Positions 23,332 to 32,397 of a DNA stretch of 64,000 bases are shown one piece after another (position 1 is the stretch's first letter; every line of letters starts with the position of its first letter). The DNA lies in the NCBI GenBank assembly GCA_021295815.1, contig JAGWBQ010000004.1, forward strand, positions 96,527-160,526, written 5' to 3'. The stretch is from Gemmatimonadota bacterium. GTDB lineage: Bacteria > Gemmatimonadota > Gemmatimonadetes > Longimicrobiales > Gaopeijiaceae. The translations under genes were made by a program, and so were the position numbers. The notes under the pieces are model-generated. The model did no database searches, was not told the DNA's origin, and saw only the letters and a program-made list of their open reading frames with translations.

Positions 23332-24511
23332 CAGCCTGTGGAGGAACTCGCGCGAGCGCCGAGAGCGCCGGCCGGTGGTGGTTTTCGCCGGAGGAGGTTC
23401 GGGCGGCCATCTCTATCCCGCCCTGGCCATAGCCGACGCGCTCCGCAGCGACCGCCCGGAAGTGAAGGCCGTGTTCATGGGTGCGCGACGGGGGATCGAG
23501 GCGCGCATTCTGCCCCAGAGGGGTGAGCTCCACCACCTTTTCAAGGTGCGCTCCTTCGACCGATCCCGTCGGTACGGCTTTTTCGCCGCCATCGCCCTTC
23601 TCAAGCTGGCGACGACCCGGGCCCTGCTGCACTTCCACCGTCTGCGCCCATGCGCGGTCGTGGCCACCGGGGGCTTCGCGGCCGCACCGGCGAGCCTGGC
23701 CGCGATCATGCTGGGCGTACCTCTCGTCGTCCAAGAGCAGAACGCGTACCCCGGCCTGGTTCTGCGCGTCCTCTCCCGCTGGGCCGCGCAGGTGCACATC
23801 GCCTTCCCGGAGGCCCGCAAGCACATGCCGCGCCGAGCCCGGGAGCGTTCGACCGTGAGCGGGAACCCGGTCCGTCCACCCAATGCCGATGCCAGGGCCG
23901 AGGTCAGGAACGCCCTCGGGGTCGCCGAAGACACGCGCCTCGTGGTCGTCACCGGCGGAAGCCAGGGAGCTCGAGCCATCAATTCCGCGATGCTGGACTG
24001 GGCTCGGGGCGAGGCGAAGAACGAAGATTCCGCAGCGAAGGGTGGGAACGAAGGCCCCGTCGTGCTCTGGGCGTACGGCCGCGCACATCGCGAAACTCTC
24101 GCGGGCGAGATCTCAGCGGCGGGCGCCGGGTGGTTGAAAGCGGTCTCCTATATCGAAGATTTGCCCTCCACGTTCGCGGCCGCCGACCTCGCCGTCGGAC
24201 GTGCCGGAGCGATGACCACGGCGGAGATCTGCAACGCCGCGCTGCCCGCCATCCTGGTGCCGCTCCCGACCGCAGCCGCGAATCACCAGGCCATCAACGC
24301 CCGCGCTCTCGCCGATGCCGGCGCGGTCCGCGTGATCGAGGAGACCGAGCTCTCGGCGGCCTCGCTCGCAGCGGCCGTCCATTCGCTGCTCCGGGACGAA
24401 GAACGTCTCGCAAAGATGTCCAGCGCGGCTCGCGTTCGCGCACGTCCCGAAGCTTCGCGCCGGATCGCATGTGCAGTCGCCCGGTTTCTGCCCCCCACCG
24501 AGGGAATCTGA
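23324..24511 (+). CDS. murG: Undecaprenyl-diphospho-MurNAc-pentapeptide GlcNAc transferase MurG
   Basis: A 395-residue GT-B glycosyltransferase, peripheral on the inner face of the membrane, that converts lipid I to lipid II. The first Gly-rich loop is FAGGGSGGHLYPALAIADAL, and the second family loop reads TGGFAAAPASLAA. The UDP-GlcNAc site is visible as GGSQGARAIN and GRAGAMTTAEI followed by LVPLPTAAANHQ (the E. coli HQ pair is conserved). An insertion near residues 225-245 is hydrophilic. ATG 23324 lies within the end of ftsW, giving tight coupling. Confidence 0.96.
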   Translation: MHSSLWRNSRERRERRPVVVFAGGGSGGHLYPALAIADALRSDRPEVKAVFMGARRGIEARILPQRGELHHLFKVRSFDRSRRYGFFAAIALLKLATTRALLHFHRLRPCAVVATGGFAAAPASLAAIMLGVPLVVQEQNAYPGLVLRVLSRWAAQVHIAFPEARKHMPRRARERSTVSGNPVRPPNADARAEVRNALGVAEDTRLVVVTGGSQGARAINSAMLDWARGEAKNEDSAAKGGNEGPVVLWAYGRAHRETLAGEISAAGAGWLKAVSYIEDLPSTFAAADLAVGRAGAMTTAEICNAALPAILVPLPTAAANHQAINARALADAGAVRVIEETELSAASLAAAVHSLLRDEERLAKMSSAARVRARPEASRRIACAVARFLPPTEGI

Positions 24512-24514
24512 ACC

Positions 24515-25999
24515 ATGAAGCTTCCGTGGAGCACCCCCCGAGTTTCTCCCCCCGACCTGATGGAGCTCGTCGGATCGAGCGGCTCCCGGGTCCATTTCAT
24601 GGGCGTCGGCGGCGAAGGCATGAGCCCTCTCGCCGAATTCATGGCGCGGAAAGGGATCTGCGTGAGCGGTTGCGACCTCGTCGACGGCCCGGCCCTGGCG
24701 GCTCTCCGTGAAAAAGGTGTGGATGTGAGCGTGGGCCACGACCCGGCTCACCTGGAGGGCGTGTGCGCTTTGGTGGTGTCCTCCGCGATACCGCCCTCCC
24801 AGAAAGAGCTCGCGAGGGCCGGCAGGCGGGACATACCGGTTCTGAAGCGGGCGCAGGCGCTCGGCTCGATAGTCAACAGCGGAGAACTCGTCGCCGTGTC
24901 GGGGACCCACGGCAAGACGACGACGACCGCCCTTACGGCGCACGTCTGCGCCGAGCTGGGGCACGATCCGACCGCGTTCGTCGGCGGCTGGGTGCCGGCC
25001 TGGTCGGGCAACCTGCGTCTGGGCGGGAGCGATCTTTTCGTCGTGGAGGCCGACGAGTACGATCGTTCCTTCCACGAACTCACGCCCGATGTGGCGGTCG
25101 TGACCAACGTCGAGGCCGATCATCTGGACACCTACGGAACCGCCCGCGGCGTCAGGCGGGCGTTCGCCACCTTCCTCAGGGGCCTGAAACCGGGCGGAAC
25201 CGTGATCGTCTGCGCCGACGACCACGGCGCCTCCACTCTTCTCGCGAGGACGGAAGTGAAGGCGATCACCTACGGCCTTGCCGCCGGATCCATGGTGTGG
25301 GCGAAAAACGTCTATGCGAGTACCCGGGGCATTCGCTGCACTGTGATGGAAAGGGGGTACCGGGCGGGAGAGCTCGGACTTGGCCTTTCAGGCTATCACA
25401 ACCTTCGCAACGCGCTCGCGGCCGCTACCGTCGCTCGGCGCCTCGGATCGTCCTGGGACGACATTCTCGAGGCTCTGGCCTGCTTCGAAGGGGTGAAGAG
25501 GCGCTTCGAGTTCGTCGGCGAGGTCGGTGGCGCCGTGTTCATCGACGACTACGCCCACCATCCCACCGAGATAAGGGCGACCCTCGGCGCCGCTCGCGCC
25601 CGCTTCCCGGACCGACGTCTGGTAGCGGTCTTCCAGCCCCACCTCTACAGCCGAACCCGGGATTTCGCATCGTCCTTCGGCGCCTCGCTCTCCCACGCCG
25701 ACATGGTCTGGATCACCGGGATCTACCCGGCTCGCGAACCGCCTATTCCCGGCGTCACCGGGGAGATGGTGGCCACGGCGGCCGAAACCGCCGGCCACAC
25801 CGACGTTCGCTACACGGAGGAGATCGACGAGATGCCCACCCAACTGGCGAACGAGCTCGGATCGGGCGATCTCCTCCTGACTCTGGGAGCGGGTTCGATC
25901 GAGAGTCTGGCACGGAAGGTGCTGAAACGCCTGGAAGAGGTGCCGGCCGGCGCTTCAGTCCGGAGGCGACGCCGATTCGCAGGAGTTTATCATGCGTAA
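24515..25999 (+). CDS. murC: UDP-N-acetylmuramate--L-alanine ligase MurC
   Basis: A 494-residue Mur ligase that attaches the first residue, L-alanine, to UDP-MurNAc. Motifs: HFMGVGGEGMSPLAEF in the uridine-binding domain, SGTHGKTTTTAL at the ATP site near residue 129, VVEADEYDRSFHEL and NVEADHLDTYGT in the central domain, then GYHNLRNALAA, IDDYAHHPTEIRATL and FQPHLYSRTRDF. The order of the pathway genes in this cluster is not the order of the reactions. murB, which makes UDP-MurNAc, is not adjacent. The end overlaps the ftsQ start by eight bases. Confidence 0.96.
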   Translation: MKLPWSTPRVSPPDLMELVGSSGSRVHFMGVGGEGMSPLAEFMARKGICVSGCDLVDGPALAALREKGVDVSVGHDPAHLEGVCALVVSSAIPPSQKELARAGRRDIPVLKRAQALGSIVNSGELVAVSGTHGKTTTTALTAHVCAELGHDPTAFVGGWVPAWSGNLRLGGSDLFVVEADEYDRSFHELTPDVAVVTNVEADHLDTYGTARGVRRAFATFLRGLKPGGTVIVCADDHGASTLLARTEVKAITYGLAAGSMVWAKNVYASTRGIRCTVMERGYRAGELGLGLSGYHNLRNALAAATVARRLGSSWDDILEALACFEGVKRRFEFVGEVGGAVFIDDYAHHPTEIRATLGAARARFPDRRLVAVFQPHLYSRTRDFASSFGASLSHADMVWITGIYPAREPPIPGVTGEMVATAAETAGHTDVRYTEEIDEMPTQLANELGSGDLLLTLGAGSIESLARKVLKRLEEVPAGASVRRRRRFAGVYHA

Positions 26000-26774
26000 A
26001 TCCCGCACCGCGCTCCTCGTCTTGGCGCTCGCCCTCGCAGGTGCGTGCGTAGCGTTCCGTACTGAAATCCGGCAAGGAGTCCGGCGGGCGGTACCGGTCG
26101 GCGAAGTCGAGTTCACCGGCCTCAGGCACCTCAGCTCCATGGAGGCCCTGGCGGCGATGACCATCCCGGCGGAGGCTTCCTACCTGGATCGTGTAGGTGA
26201 CTGGGTCGACGGTCTGGTCGCTCACCCTCTCGTGCTCTCCGCCGAGGTCAGGCGTTCGTTGCCGCGGAAGATCACCGTGGCGGTCGTGGAGAGGGAGGCG
26301 GTGGCCTTGGTGCCCACGCCTCTGCTCGAGCCCGTGGACGGCGAAGGGGTCTTTCTGCCTATCGACCTGGACGAGGTTCGGCTCGATCTGCCCCTGGTCC
26401 ATGCGCCGGTTGGTGGAGAGGGTGCGTCGGCTCTCTATCGCGAGCTCGCGAGACTCGGGCGCGAGGATAGCGAGTTCTTCTCGATCCTTTCCGAGGTCGA
26501 GGCCCTCGACGAGACCGCCTACGGGGCAAGGTTGGTCGCTTCGAACGTCACCTTCCTGATGCCGCATGGCGTGACGACCGATCGAATTGGAATGGGCGCC
26601 GCCGCGCTCGCCGACGCTCGATCCAAGGGCAGGGAACCGTCCGCCGTCGACCTGCGTTTCGACGGAGTAGTGGTGGTGAGTGTCACCGGGCAGGACGAGA
26701 GCTCCGACAAGGGGAGTCCGCGCAATGCGGAGGAAGATGCGCTCGTCCCCGCCCAGGAAGAGGGGGTGAAATGA
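25992..26774 (+). CDS. ftsQ: Cell division protein FtsQ-like (POTRA)
   Basis: A 260-residue bitopic protein: a short cytoplasmic basic start, one membrane segment (ALLVLALALAGACVAF), then a POTRA domain beginning GEVEFTGLRHLSSMEALAAM, followed by the FtsQ beta domain with HPLVLSAEVRRSLPRKITVAVVEREAVALV. The Cys within the membrane segment is not a clear lipobox. FtsQ links FtsL/FtsB to the septal ring. The place between murC and ftsA supports the call. The last 20 residues are acidic and low-complexity. ATGA overlap with ftsA. Confidence 0.9.
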   Translation: MRKSRTALLVLALALAGACVAFRTEIRQGVRRAVPVGEVEFTGLRHLSSMEALAAMTIPAEASYLDRVGDWVDGLVAHPLVLSAEVRRSLPRKITVAVVEREAVALVPTPLLEPVDGEGVFLPIDLDEVRLDLPLVHAPVGGEGASALYRELARLGREDSEFFSILSEVEALDETAYGARLVASNVTFLMPHGVTTDRIGMGAAALADARSKGREPSAVDLRFDGVVVVSVTGQDESSDKGSPRNAEEDALVPAQEEGVK

Positions 26775-27988
26775 AGTCGACGCTCGTCGCGGGTCTCGAC
26801 GTGGGTTCGGCCGTGACCTGCGCGGTGATCGCCGAAGCCGGCGATTCGGGCCAGGAAGTGCAGGCGCTCGGGGTCGGCCAGGCCCGGACCGAAGGGGTGC
26901 GCGGCGACGACGTAACCGAGATCGCCGCGATGACGGAGTCCATCCGGGCCGCGCTCGGCGAGGCCGAGCTGATGGCCGGCCGGACGACCGACGCTGTCTG
27001 GGTCGGCATCGGCGGCTCGAACGTGGCTTGCGGCAGCTCGCTCGGCGTCAGCGCCATTGCCCGAGGCGAGGTGACCCAGGACGACATCGACCGCTGCCAC
27101 GAGGTGGCTCAGGCCGTCGCGTTGCCACCCGACCTCGAATTGCTCCACGTGATTCCGCAGGACTACCGGGTCGACGGGAAGGCCGGCATCGCGCACCCGG
27201 CGGGAATGTCGGGCGTCCGCCTCGAGTGCGACGCTTTCGTGGTGACCTCGATCATCACCGGCGCCGACCATCTTCGCAGAGCGGTGAACGACGCGGGCTG
27301 CCACATCGACGGCATCGTGCTCGAGCCTCTGGCGGCGGGGCGTGCGATCCTCACCAGGGACGAGAAGGAGCTGGGAGTGGCGGTCGCGGACGTAGGGTCG
27401 TCCTCGACGAGCATCGCGGTCTTCAGGGAGAATCGCGTCGAGCACGTCTCGATCCTGCCTTTCGGGGGCGAAGCCCTGACCGGGGATCTCGCTCGCGGAC
27501 TCTCTCTCTCCTACCCGGAGGCCCGCCGGGCGAAGGAGCAATTCGGTACCGCCATGGCGGACATGGTCGATCCGCGAGAGTCGATCGACATGCCGAGTCC
27601 CTCACCCGGTCAGGTCCGATCGGTCGCCCGCGAGATCATCTCGCACATAATCGAACAACGCCTGAGCGAGGTGCTCACCCTGGTCCAGAACGACATAGAA
27701 AGCGCCGTATCGCTGGAGGAGCTCTCCGCCGGCGTGGTCTTTTGCGGCGGCACCGCCGGCATACCCGGCATTCTCGAGCTCGCCGAACGGAATTTCACCT
27801 GCCCGGTGCGCATCGGCCTTCCCAACGAGGGAATGAGGTCGCATGCCGACGGTGTCGCCAGACCGCGCTTCGCGGTCGCTACCGGACTCGCTCTCTGGGG
27901 GAGCGACCTCGCCCGCGCCGGCGGGGACTCTTCCCTCGCATTCAGGTTGCCGCGCCGAGCCATCGACTGGCTCAAGGACTTCTTCTAA
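26771..27988 (+). CDS. ftsA: Cell division protein FtsA
   Basis: A 405-residue actin-like ATPase that tethers FtsZ to the membrane. Conserved parts: AGLDVGSAVTCAVIAEAG (phosphate 1), the 1C domain with GVSAIARGEVTQDDIDRC, and the SHS2-like HVIPQDYRVDGKAGIAHPAGMSG, then VADVGSSSTSIAVF (phosphate 2) and GVVFCGGTAGIPGILELAE (adenosine). The C-terminal RLPRRAIDWLKDFF is an amphipathic membrane-targeting helix. It begins by ATGA overlap with ftsQ, and ftsZ follows 12 bases later. Confidence 0.95.
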   Translation: MKSTLVAGLDVGSAVTCAVIAEAGDSGQEVQALGVGQARTEGVRGDDVTEIAAMTESIRAALGEAELMAGRTTDAVWVGIGGSNVACGSSLGVSAIARGEVTQDDIDRCHEVAQAVALPPDLELLHVIPQDYRVDGKAGIAHPAGMSGVRLECDAFVVTSIITGADHLRRAVNDAGCHIDGIVLEPLAAGRAILTRDEKELGVAVADVGSSSTSIAVFRENRVEHVSILPFGGEALTGDLARGLSLSYPEARRAKEQFGTAMADMVDPRESIDMPSPSPGQVRSVAREIISHIIEQRLSEVLTLVQNDIESAVSLEELSAGVVFCGGTAGIPGILELAERNFTCPVRIGLPNEGMRSHADGVARPRFAVATGLALWGSDLARAGGDSSLAFRLPRRAIDWLKDFF

Positions 27989-28000
27989 CGGAGCAATGTC

Positions 28001-29275
28001 ATGAACATGGTTTTCGAGGTCAACGACGACGCGTTGCCGAACGCAAAGATGCTGGTCGTCGGAGTTGGCGGTGCAGGAGGAAACGCCGTCAATCGCATGG
28101 TCGAGGAGCACCTGAACGGAGTCGAGTTCATCTCCATGAACACGGACGCCCAGGCCCTCTCCGGCTCAAAGGCGGGCAGCAAGCTCCAGCTCGGTGCCCG
28201 GCTCACTCGCGGCCTCGGTGCGGGAGCGAGACCCGAGGTGGGTCGACAGGCCCTCGCGGAGAGCGAGCGGGAAGTTCGCGCCTTGCTCGAAGGCGCCGAC
28301 CTCGTCTTCGTGACCGCCGGGATGGGAGGTGGAACCGGGACCGGCGCCGCACCCATGGTCGCCGAGATAGCCCGCGAGCTCGGTGCGCTCACCATCGGGA
28401 TCGTCTCCAAGCCCTTCGGATTCGAAGGGCCGAAGCGGCTGCACTACGCCCGTCGCGGTCTGACGGAGCTGAGAAGGGCCGTCGACACCATGATCGTGGT
28501 GGCGAACGAGCGTCTCCTCACGGTTCTGCCCAAGGGAGCTTCGGTGCGCGAGGCGCTCAAGAAAGCGGACGAAGTGCTCTTCAACGCGACCCGAGGCATC
28601 AGCGACCTCGTGCACGAGACGGGCGACGTCAACGTCGATTTCGCCGATGTGCGGACCGTCATGCTCGGCAAGGGTCCCGGACTCATGGGCGCGGGCGAGG
28701 CCACGGGAGACGATCGCGCCTTGGAGGCGGCCAGAGAGGCGATCTCGTCGCCCCTCCTGGACGATGTCAGCATCAGTGGCGCGACCGACCTTCTGGTGAA
28801 TGTGAGCGGCGGCCCCGACGTGGCGATGAGCGAGGTGTCTCAGGCCATATCCATGGTGCGCGAGGAGGCCGGCTACGACGCCGAAGTGATCTTCGGCACG
28901 GTGACGAACGACAAGCTCGAGGGGCTGATCAGGGTCACCGTCATCGCCACCGGCTTCGAGGGAGCCGACGAAGCGGACATTCTGACTCCGGAGGGGAGAG
29001 GCCCCGTCTCGTCGACCGGTCGGGCGCTACGGGCAGGTGCGGCCCCGGCGTCCTTGCGAGGGTCGGCGCCGAGTCCGTGGAACCGACACGATCCCTTGGC
29101 CGGTCGGGCGAACCAGGGGCACGGCGGGGGCGCCCGCACCCACCAGACCCCTCGCCAGGGCCTGCCGCCCATGGGTGGACCCGTGGCCGCCCGACGTCAG
29201 AGCGCACCGGAACGCGAGCCCGGTGGTATGATAGACCTCGAGATCCCCACCTTCATTCTCCGACAGATGGACTGA
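28001..29275 (+). CDS. ftsZ: Cell division GTPase FtsZ
   Basis: A 424-residue tubulin homologue that forms the Z ring. The core has VVGVGGAGGNAVNRM, the tubulin signature GGMGGGTGTGAAP near residue 109, and NVDFADVRTVM with the catalytic Asp of the T7 loop. A variable Gly/Ala/Arg-rich linker of about 85 residues follows. The gene ends with the conserved C-terminal peptide IDLEIPTFILRQMD, which contacts FtsA and other ring proteins. GGAG lies before ATG 28001. No terminator is visible after the stop, so transcription probably continues into the peptidase gene. Confidence 0.97.
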   Translation: MNMVFEVNDDALPNAKMLVVGVGGAGGNAVNRMVEEHLNGVEFISMNTDAQALSGSKAGSKLQLGARLTRGLGAGARPEVGRQALAESEREVRALLEGADLVFVTAGMGGGTGTGAAPMVAEIARELGALTIGIVSKPFGFEGPKRLHYARRGLTELRRAVDTMIVVANERLLTVLPKGASVREALKKADEVLFNATRGISDLVHETGDVNVDFADVRTVMLGKGPGLMGAGEATGDDRALEAAREAISSPLLDDVSISGATDLLVNVSGGPDVAMSEVSQAISMVREEAGYDAEVIFGTVTNDKLEGLIRVTVIATGFEGADEADILTPEGRGPVSSTGRALRAGAAPASLRGSAPSPWNRHDPLAGRANQGHGGGARTHQTPRQGLPPMGGPVAARRQSAPEREPGGMIDLEIPTFILRQMD

Positions 29276-29363
29276 GCCTGTGGTGAGTCACCACGAAAAG
29301 AAGCTGGTTGCCCGGATCGGCGCGTGCGAACCGTCGACAGCGCAAGAAGGAGCGTCGGCGCAC

Positions 29364-30671
29364 ATGGGATCCGCACCCGGCGGACGATCGCAGGTGCGCC
29401 AAAACCCCCGTGGCCGAGCGGCGCTCTTATGCCTCGGCTTCGTGCTGGCCGGCTGCGAGGAACAGGCTCCGTACGCGGGCGTCATGGCACCGGTCCTTGC
29501 CCGTCCGATCGAGAGCCAGCGGGTACTGACGGTCGACCGAGGAGAGACCTTGGGCGACATTCTGTTGGGCGTGGTGCCGGCCTCGGAGTGGGGCGAAGCC
29601 CTCACGGAATTTCGCGATCACGCCGATCCGAGACGCATCCGGGCGGGATCGAAGGTCACGGTGCGCACCGGAGCGGACGAGAACGACGTGCGCGGTCTGG
29701 AGGTCGCCCTCAACCCTGACGAGAGCCTGGTTCTGGTGCGGCAACGGCTCGACGGGGAGCGCGCGGAGTGGAGCGGCGAGCTTGTCTCTCACCCGCTCGG
29801 CACCGACACGGTGATGGCGAACGGCGTCATCGAGAACGACCTGTGGCGAGCGGTCACGGGCGTGCCCGAGCTCGGATTTCTCAGTCTGTCCGACCGGGCC
29901 CGCTTCATCCACGAGCTCGACCAGATCTTCCAGTGGCAGATCGACTTCACCGTCCAGATCCGGCGCGGCGACCGATTCCGTTTCGTCGCCGAGCGCTCGT
30001 ATCGCCTCGACGGCTCGACTCGTTCGGTGCGGATCCTCTCTGCGGAGATCGTCAACTCGGGGTCCCCTTTCACCGCCGTCTGGTTCGACCCGAACGACGA
30101 CGGCAGGGGATCGTACTTCGACGTGGAGGGGGAGTCGGTGCGACGCGCCTTCCTGCTCAGACCACTCGAGTACAGACGCATCTCGTCGAGATTCACGCTC
30201 TCGCGCTACCACCCCGTCCTGAAGAGGTGGCGCGCTCACAGGGGAGTCGACTACGCCGCCGACCGGGGAACGCCGGTGATGGCGACCGGCAGCGGAGTCG
30301 TGGTCTCGGCAGGAGCGCGCGGCGCACTCGGGAAGGCGGTGGTCATCAGGCATCCCTCGGGGTTCCAGACCCGTTACGGGCACTTGTCGGGTTTCGCGCG
30401 CGGCGTGACCGCCGGCTCACCGGTCTCGCAGGGCCAGGTGGTCGGTTACGTGGGCATGACCGGTCTCGCCACCGGCTATCACCTTCACTACGAGATGCTA
30501 AGGAGCGGGCGCCACGTGGATCCGCTCTCGGTGGACCTTCCGGCCGACGACCCGGTTCCCGACGAGGTCCGTTCGCTCTGGGAGGCTCGGCGCGACGCCA
30601 GTATGGAGCTTCTGAGGCTTGTGGACGAGACCGGCACCGAGGAGCCGCCCGGGTCCCAGGTGCCGGGATGA
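29364..30671 (+). CDS. M23-family peptidase lipoprotein (LytM/NlpD-like)
   Basis: A 435-residue predicted lipoprotein starting at ATG 29364, which has AAGGAG 12 bases upstream and begins a signal with lipobox VLAGC. A GTG at 29280 would extend it by 28 residues without improving the signal. The central part contains OapA/LysM-like and SLT-domain-companion segments (DRGETLGDILLGVVPASEW; FTVQIRRGDRFRFVAE). The C-terminal M23 domain has HRGVDYAADRGTPV, GHLSGF and GYHLHYEM, so the zinc ligands H, D and H are intact. It could cleave or regulate cleavage of septal peptidoglycan; its place right after ftsZ supports a division role. Confidence 0.85.
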   Translation: MGSAPGGRSQVRQNPRGRAALLCLGFVLAGCEEQAPYAGVMAPVLARPIESQRVLTVDRGETLGDILLGVVPASEWGEALTEFRDHADPRRIRAGSKVTVRTGADENDVRGLEVALNPDESLVLVRQRLDGERAEWSGELVSHPLGTDTVMANGVIENDLWRAVTGVPELGFLSLSDRARFIHELDQIFQWQIDFTVQIRRGDRFRFVAERSYRLDGSTRSVRILSAEIVNSGSPFTAVWFDPNDDGRGSYFDVEGESVRRAFLLRPLEYRRISSRFTLSRYHPVLKRWRAHRGVDYAADRGTPVMATGSGVVVSAGARGALGKAVVIRHPSGFQTRYGHLSGFARGVTAGSPVSQGQVVGYVGMTGLATGYHLHYEMLRSGRHVDPLSVDLPADDPVPDEVRSLWEARRDASMELLRLVDETGTEEPPGSQVPG

Positions 30672-30745
30672 AACCGGGGCGGCTGGAGGATCAGGACAAC
30701 GCCGACCTTCTTCGAGACGAGGTGACGGCTCCGTGTCTCCGCTGA
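30668..30745 (+). CDS. Possible 25-codon coupling ORF between peptidase and VWA genes
   Basis: A 25-codon ORF starting by ATGA overlap with the peptidase stop and ending after the GTG start of the next gene. The predicted peptide (MKPGRLEDQDNADLLRDEVT plus five residues) has no recognisable feature. Its main interest is that translating ribosomes would be delivered directly to the downstream GTG at 30733. It may be purely accidental. Confidence 0.25.
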   Translation: MKPGRLEDQDNADLLRDEVTAPCLR

Positions 30746-32397
30746 CCGGCCTGTTGCTGGCGTCGTCAGCCGGGCTGGGCGTCGGGTTCGCCTGGCACAC
30801 CTACATGCGCCGCGAACTGCGCGTTCCGGCCTCTCCCTACCTCGTCTGTCTGCGTTCGCTGGCTCTCGTGACGGTGATCGTCCTTCTTTTCGATCTCCGA
30901 ATCGGCGGCGGCGCCCGAGTCGAGCGATTCGTCCTTCTCGACGAGAGCCCGAGCATGACCGCCGGAGGCGTTGCCGCCTCTCGCGCCCGGGAACTGGTCG
31001 CCGGCTACGAAGAGGACGGCTGGCGCTCGCTCCCTTTTGACGACAGCGAGCTGGCGCCGGCATTGCGCCGGGCGGTCGAACTGGGGGCGGGCGAGATCGT
31101 CGTGGTTTCCGACCTGCGCCTCCACGACCGCGTCGAGGCGACCTCGGCGCTTGCCGACCTGCCGGTCACCGTCGAGTTCGAGGCGGTGGACCAGGAGGTG
31201 GTCAATGCGGGCGTGCGCGCACTCGAGGTCGGCGATGCGCCGGTTCCCGGGGGAACGGTCGAGGCGACGGTCGAGATCTTCGGTGAAGGAGCCGACTCCG
31301 CCGTGGTGGAGCTCCTGGGAGGAGGAACGCCGGCTCTCCAGCGCATCGGCCTGCCGTCGCCGGGCCGCACTCTGCGGATTCCGCTCGAGACCGTCGCTGC
31401 CGCGGAGGCCGGCGTGACTCGCTACCGGGCGCGGATCTCGATCGTCGGCGGGGCGACCGGAGCTGCGGCCGACGCCTTCGCAGCCGACGACGAGATCACC
31501 GCGGACGGGGCGGTGGGCCACCGCGTCGGGGCGGTAGTGCTCGTCTCCGAGCTTCCGGACTGGGAACCCCGCCACCTGCTCTCCGCCTTCGCCGAGGTCA
31601 CCGGGCTCCCGGCGGCAGGCTATCTGAGTGCGGGCGACGGTCTCTGGGCGCCTACCGGCACTGCAAGCGAGCGCACCCCCCCGGTGGATTGGAACACGGT
31701 GCGGAACGCCCTCGCCGACGCCGCAGTCATCATAGCGCACCAGGTCAGGGACGGCGACGGCGAGCTCGCATCGGAGATAGCGGCAAGCTCGGCTCCCGCG
31801 CTCGTCATTCCCCGATCCCCGTCCGCCGCCGGTCTGACGGGAATATCGGTCGGAGCACCGGTGGGCGGCGAGTGGTACGTCCTCTCCCAACTCCCTCCCT
31901 CTCCGCTCGCGGCGGAGCTCGTCTCCCTTCCGCCCGGGCTGCCCCCGCTCACGGACCTGCTCATATCCGCAGGTCCGAGCGACGCCCTGCCCGCCCTCGA
32001 GGTGACTCGGGCGGCCTCCACCGAGCACGAGACCGCCATCTACCTGGTTTCGCGGGGCGACCGCAGAATGGCGCTGGTCGCGGCGGGAGGGTTCTGGCGC
32101 TGGGCCATGCGGCCGGAGGCGCGCGACACCTACCGACAGCTATGGTCGGCGATCGCCGGTTGGCTGCTTTCCGGGCGGGCGGTCGAAGCCGCGGAGGCCG
32201 CCGAACCCCATATCCTACCCTCCCCGGAACTGATCCCGACCCCGATGGATCTGCGGAACGCCTTCGAAAACCGACCGCCGACCGCCGACGGAGCAGCTGT
32301 CGGCTCGCCCCTCCGCACCGCCGCCTGGCCCTACCTGCTCGTCCTCGGACTGATCTGCACCGAGTGGTACGTCAGACGGAGGAGCGGGCTGCGGTGA
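30733..32397 (+). CDS. Membrane-anchored von Willebrand A-like protein
   Basis: A 554-residue protein starting at GTG 30733. Two membrane segments at the N-terminus (LTGLLLASSAGLGVGFAW; LRSLALVTVIVLLFDL) are followed by LLDESPSMTAG, where D70-E-S72-P-S74 is a MIDAS motif of the VWA fold. The remaining MIDAS residues are less clear. The last segment (AAWPYLLVLGLICTEWYVRR) is a C-terminal membrane anchor with a short basic tail. This layout is known from BatA/DUF4159-type and glutamine-amidotransferase-like membrane proteins of bacteria. Function unknown; the position among ftsZ, an M23 peptidase and ftsY suggests an envelope role. Its stop overlaps the ftsY start (GTGA). Confidence 0.75.
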   Translation: MSPLTGLLLASSAGLGVGFAWHTYMRRELRVPASPYLVCLRSLALVTVIVLLFDLRIGGGARVERFVLLDESPSMTAGGVAASRARELVAGYEEDGWRSLPFDDSELAPALRRAVELGAGEIVVVSDLRLHDRVEATSALADLPVTVEFEAVDQEVVNAGVRALEVGDAPVPGGTVEATVEIFGEGADSAVVELLGGGTPALQRIGLPSPGRTLRIPLETVAAAEAGVTRYRARISIVGGATGAAADAFAADDEITADGAVGHRVGAVVLVSELPDWEPRHLLSAFAEVTGLPAAGYLSAGDGLWAPTGTASERTPPVDWNTVRNALADAAVIIAHQVRDGDGELASEIAASSAPALVIPRSPSAAGLTGISVGAPVGGEWYVLSQLPPSPLAAELVSLPPGLPPLTDLLISAGPSDALPALEVTRAASTEHETAIYLVSRGDRRMALVAAGGFWRWAMRPEARDTYRQLWSAIAGWLLSGRAVEAAEAAEPHILPSPELIPTPMDLRNAFENRPPTADGAAVGSPLRTAAWPYLLVLGLICTEWYVRRRSGLR

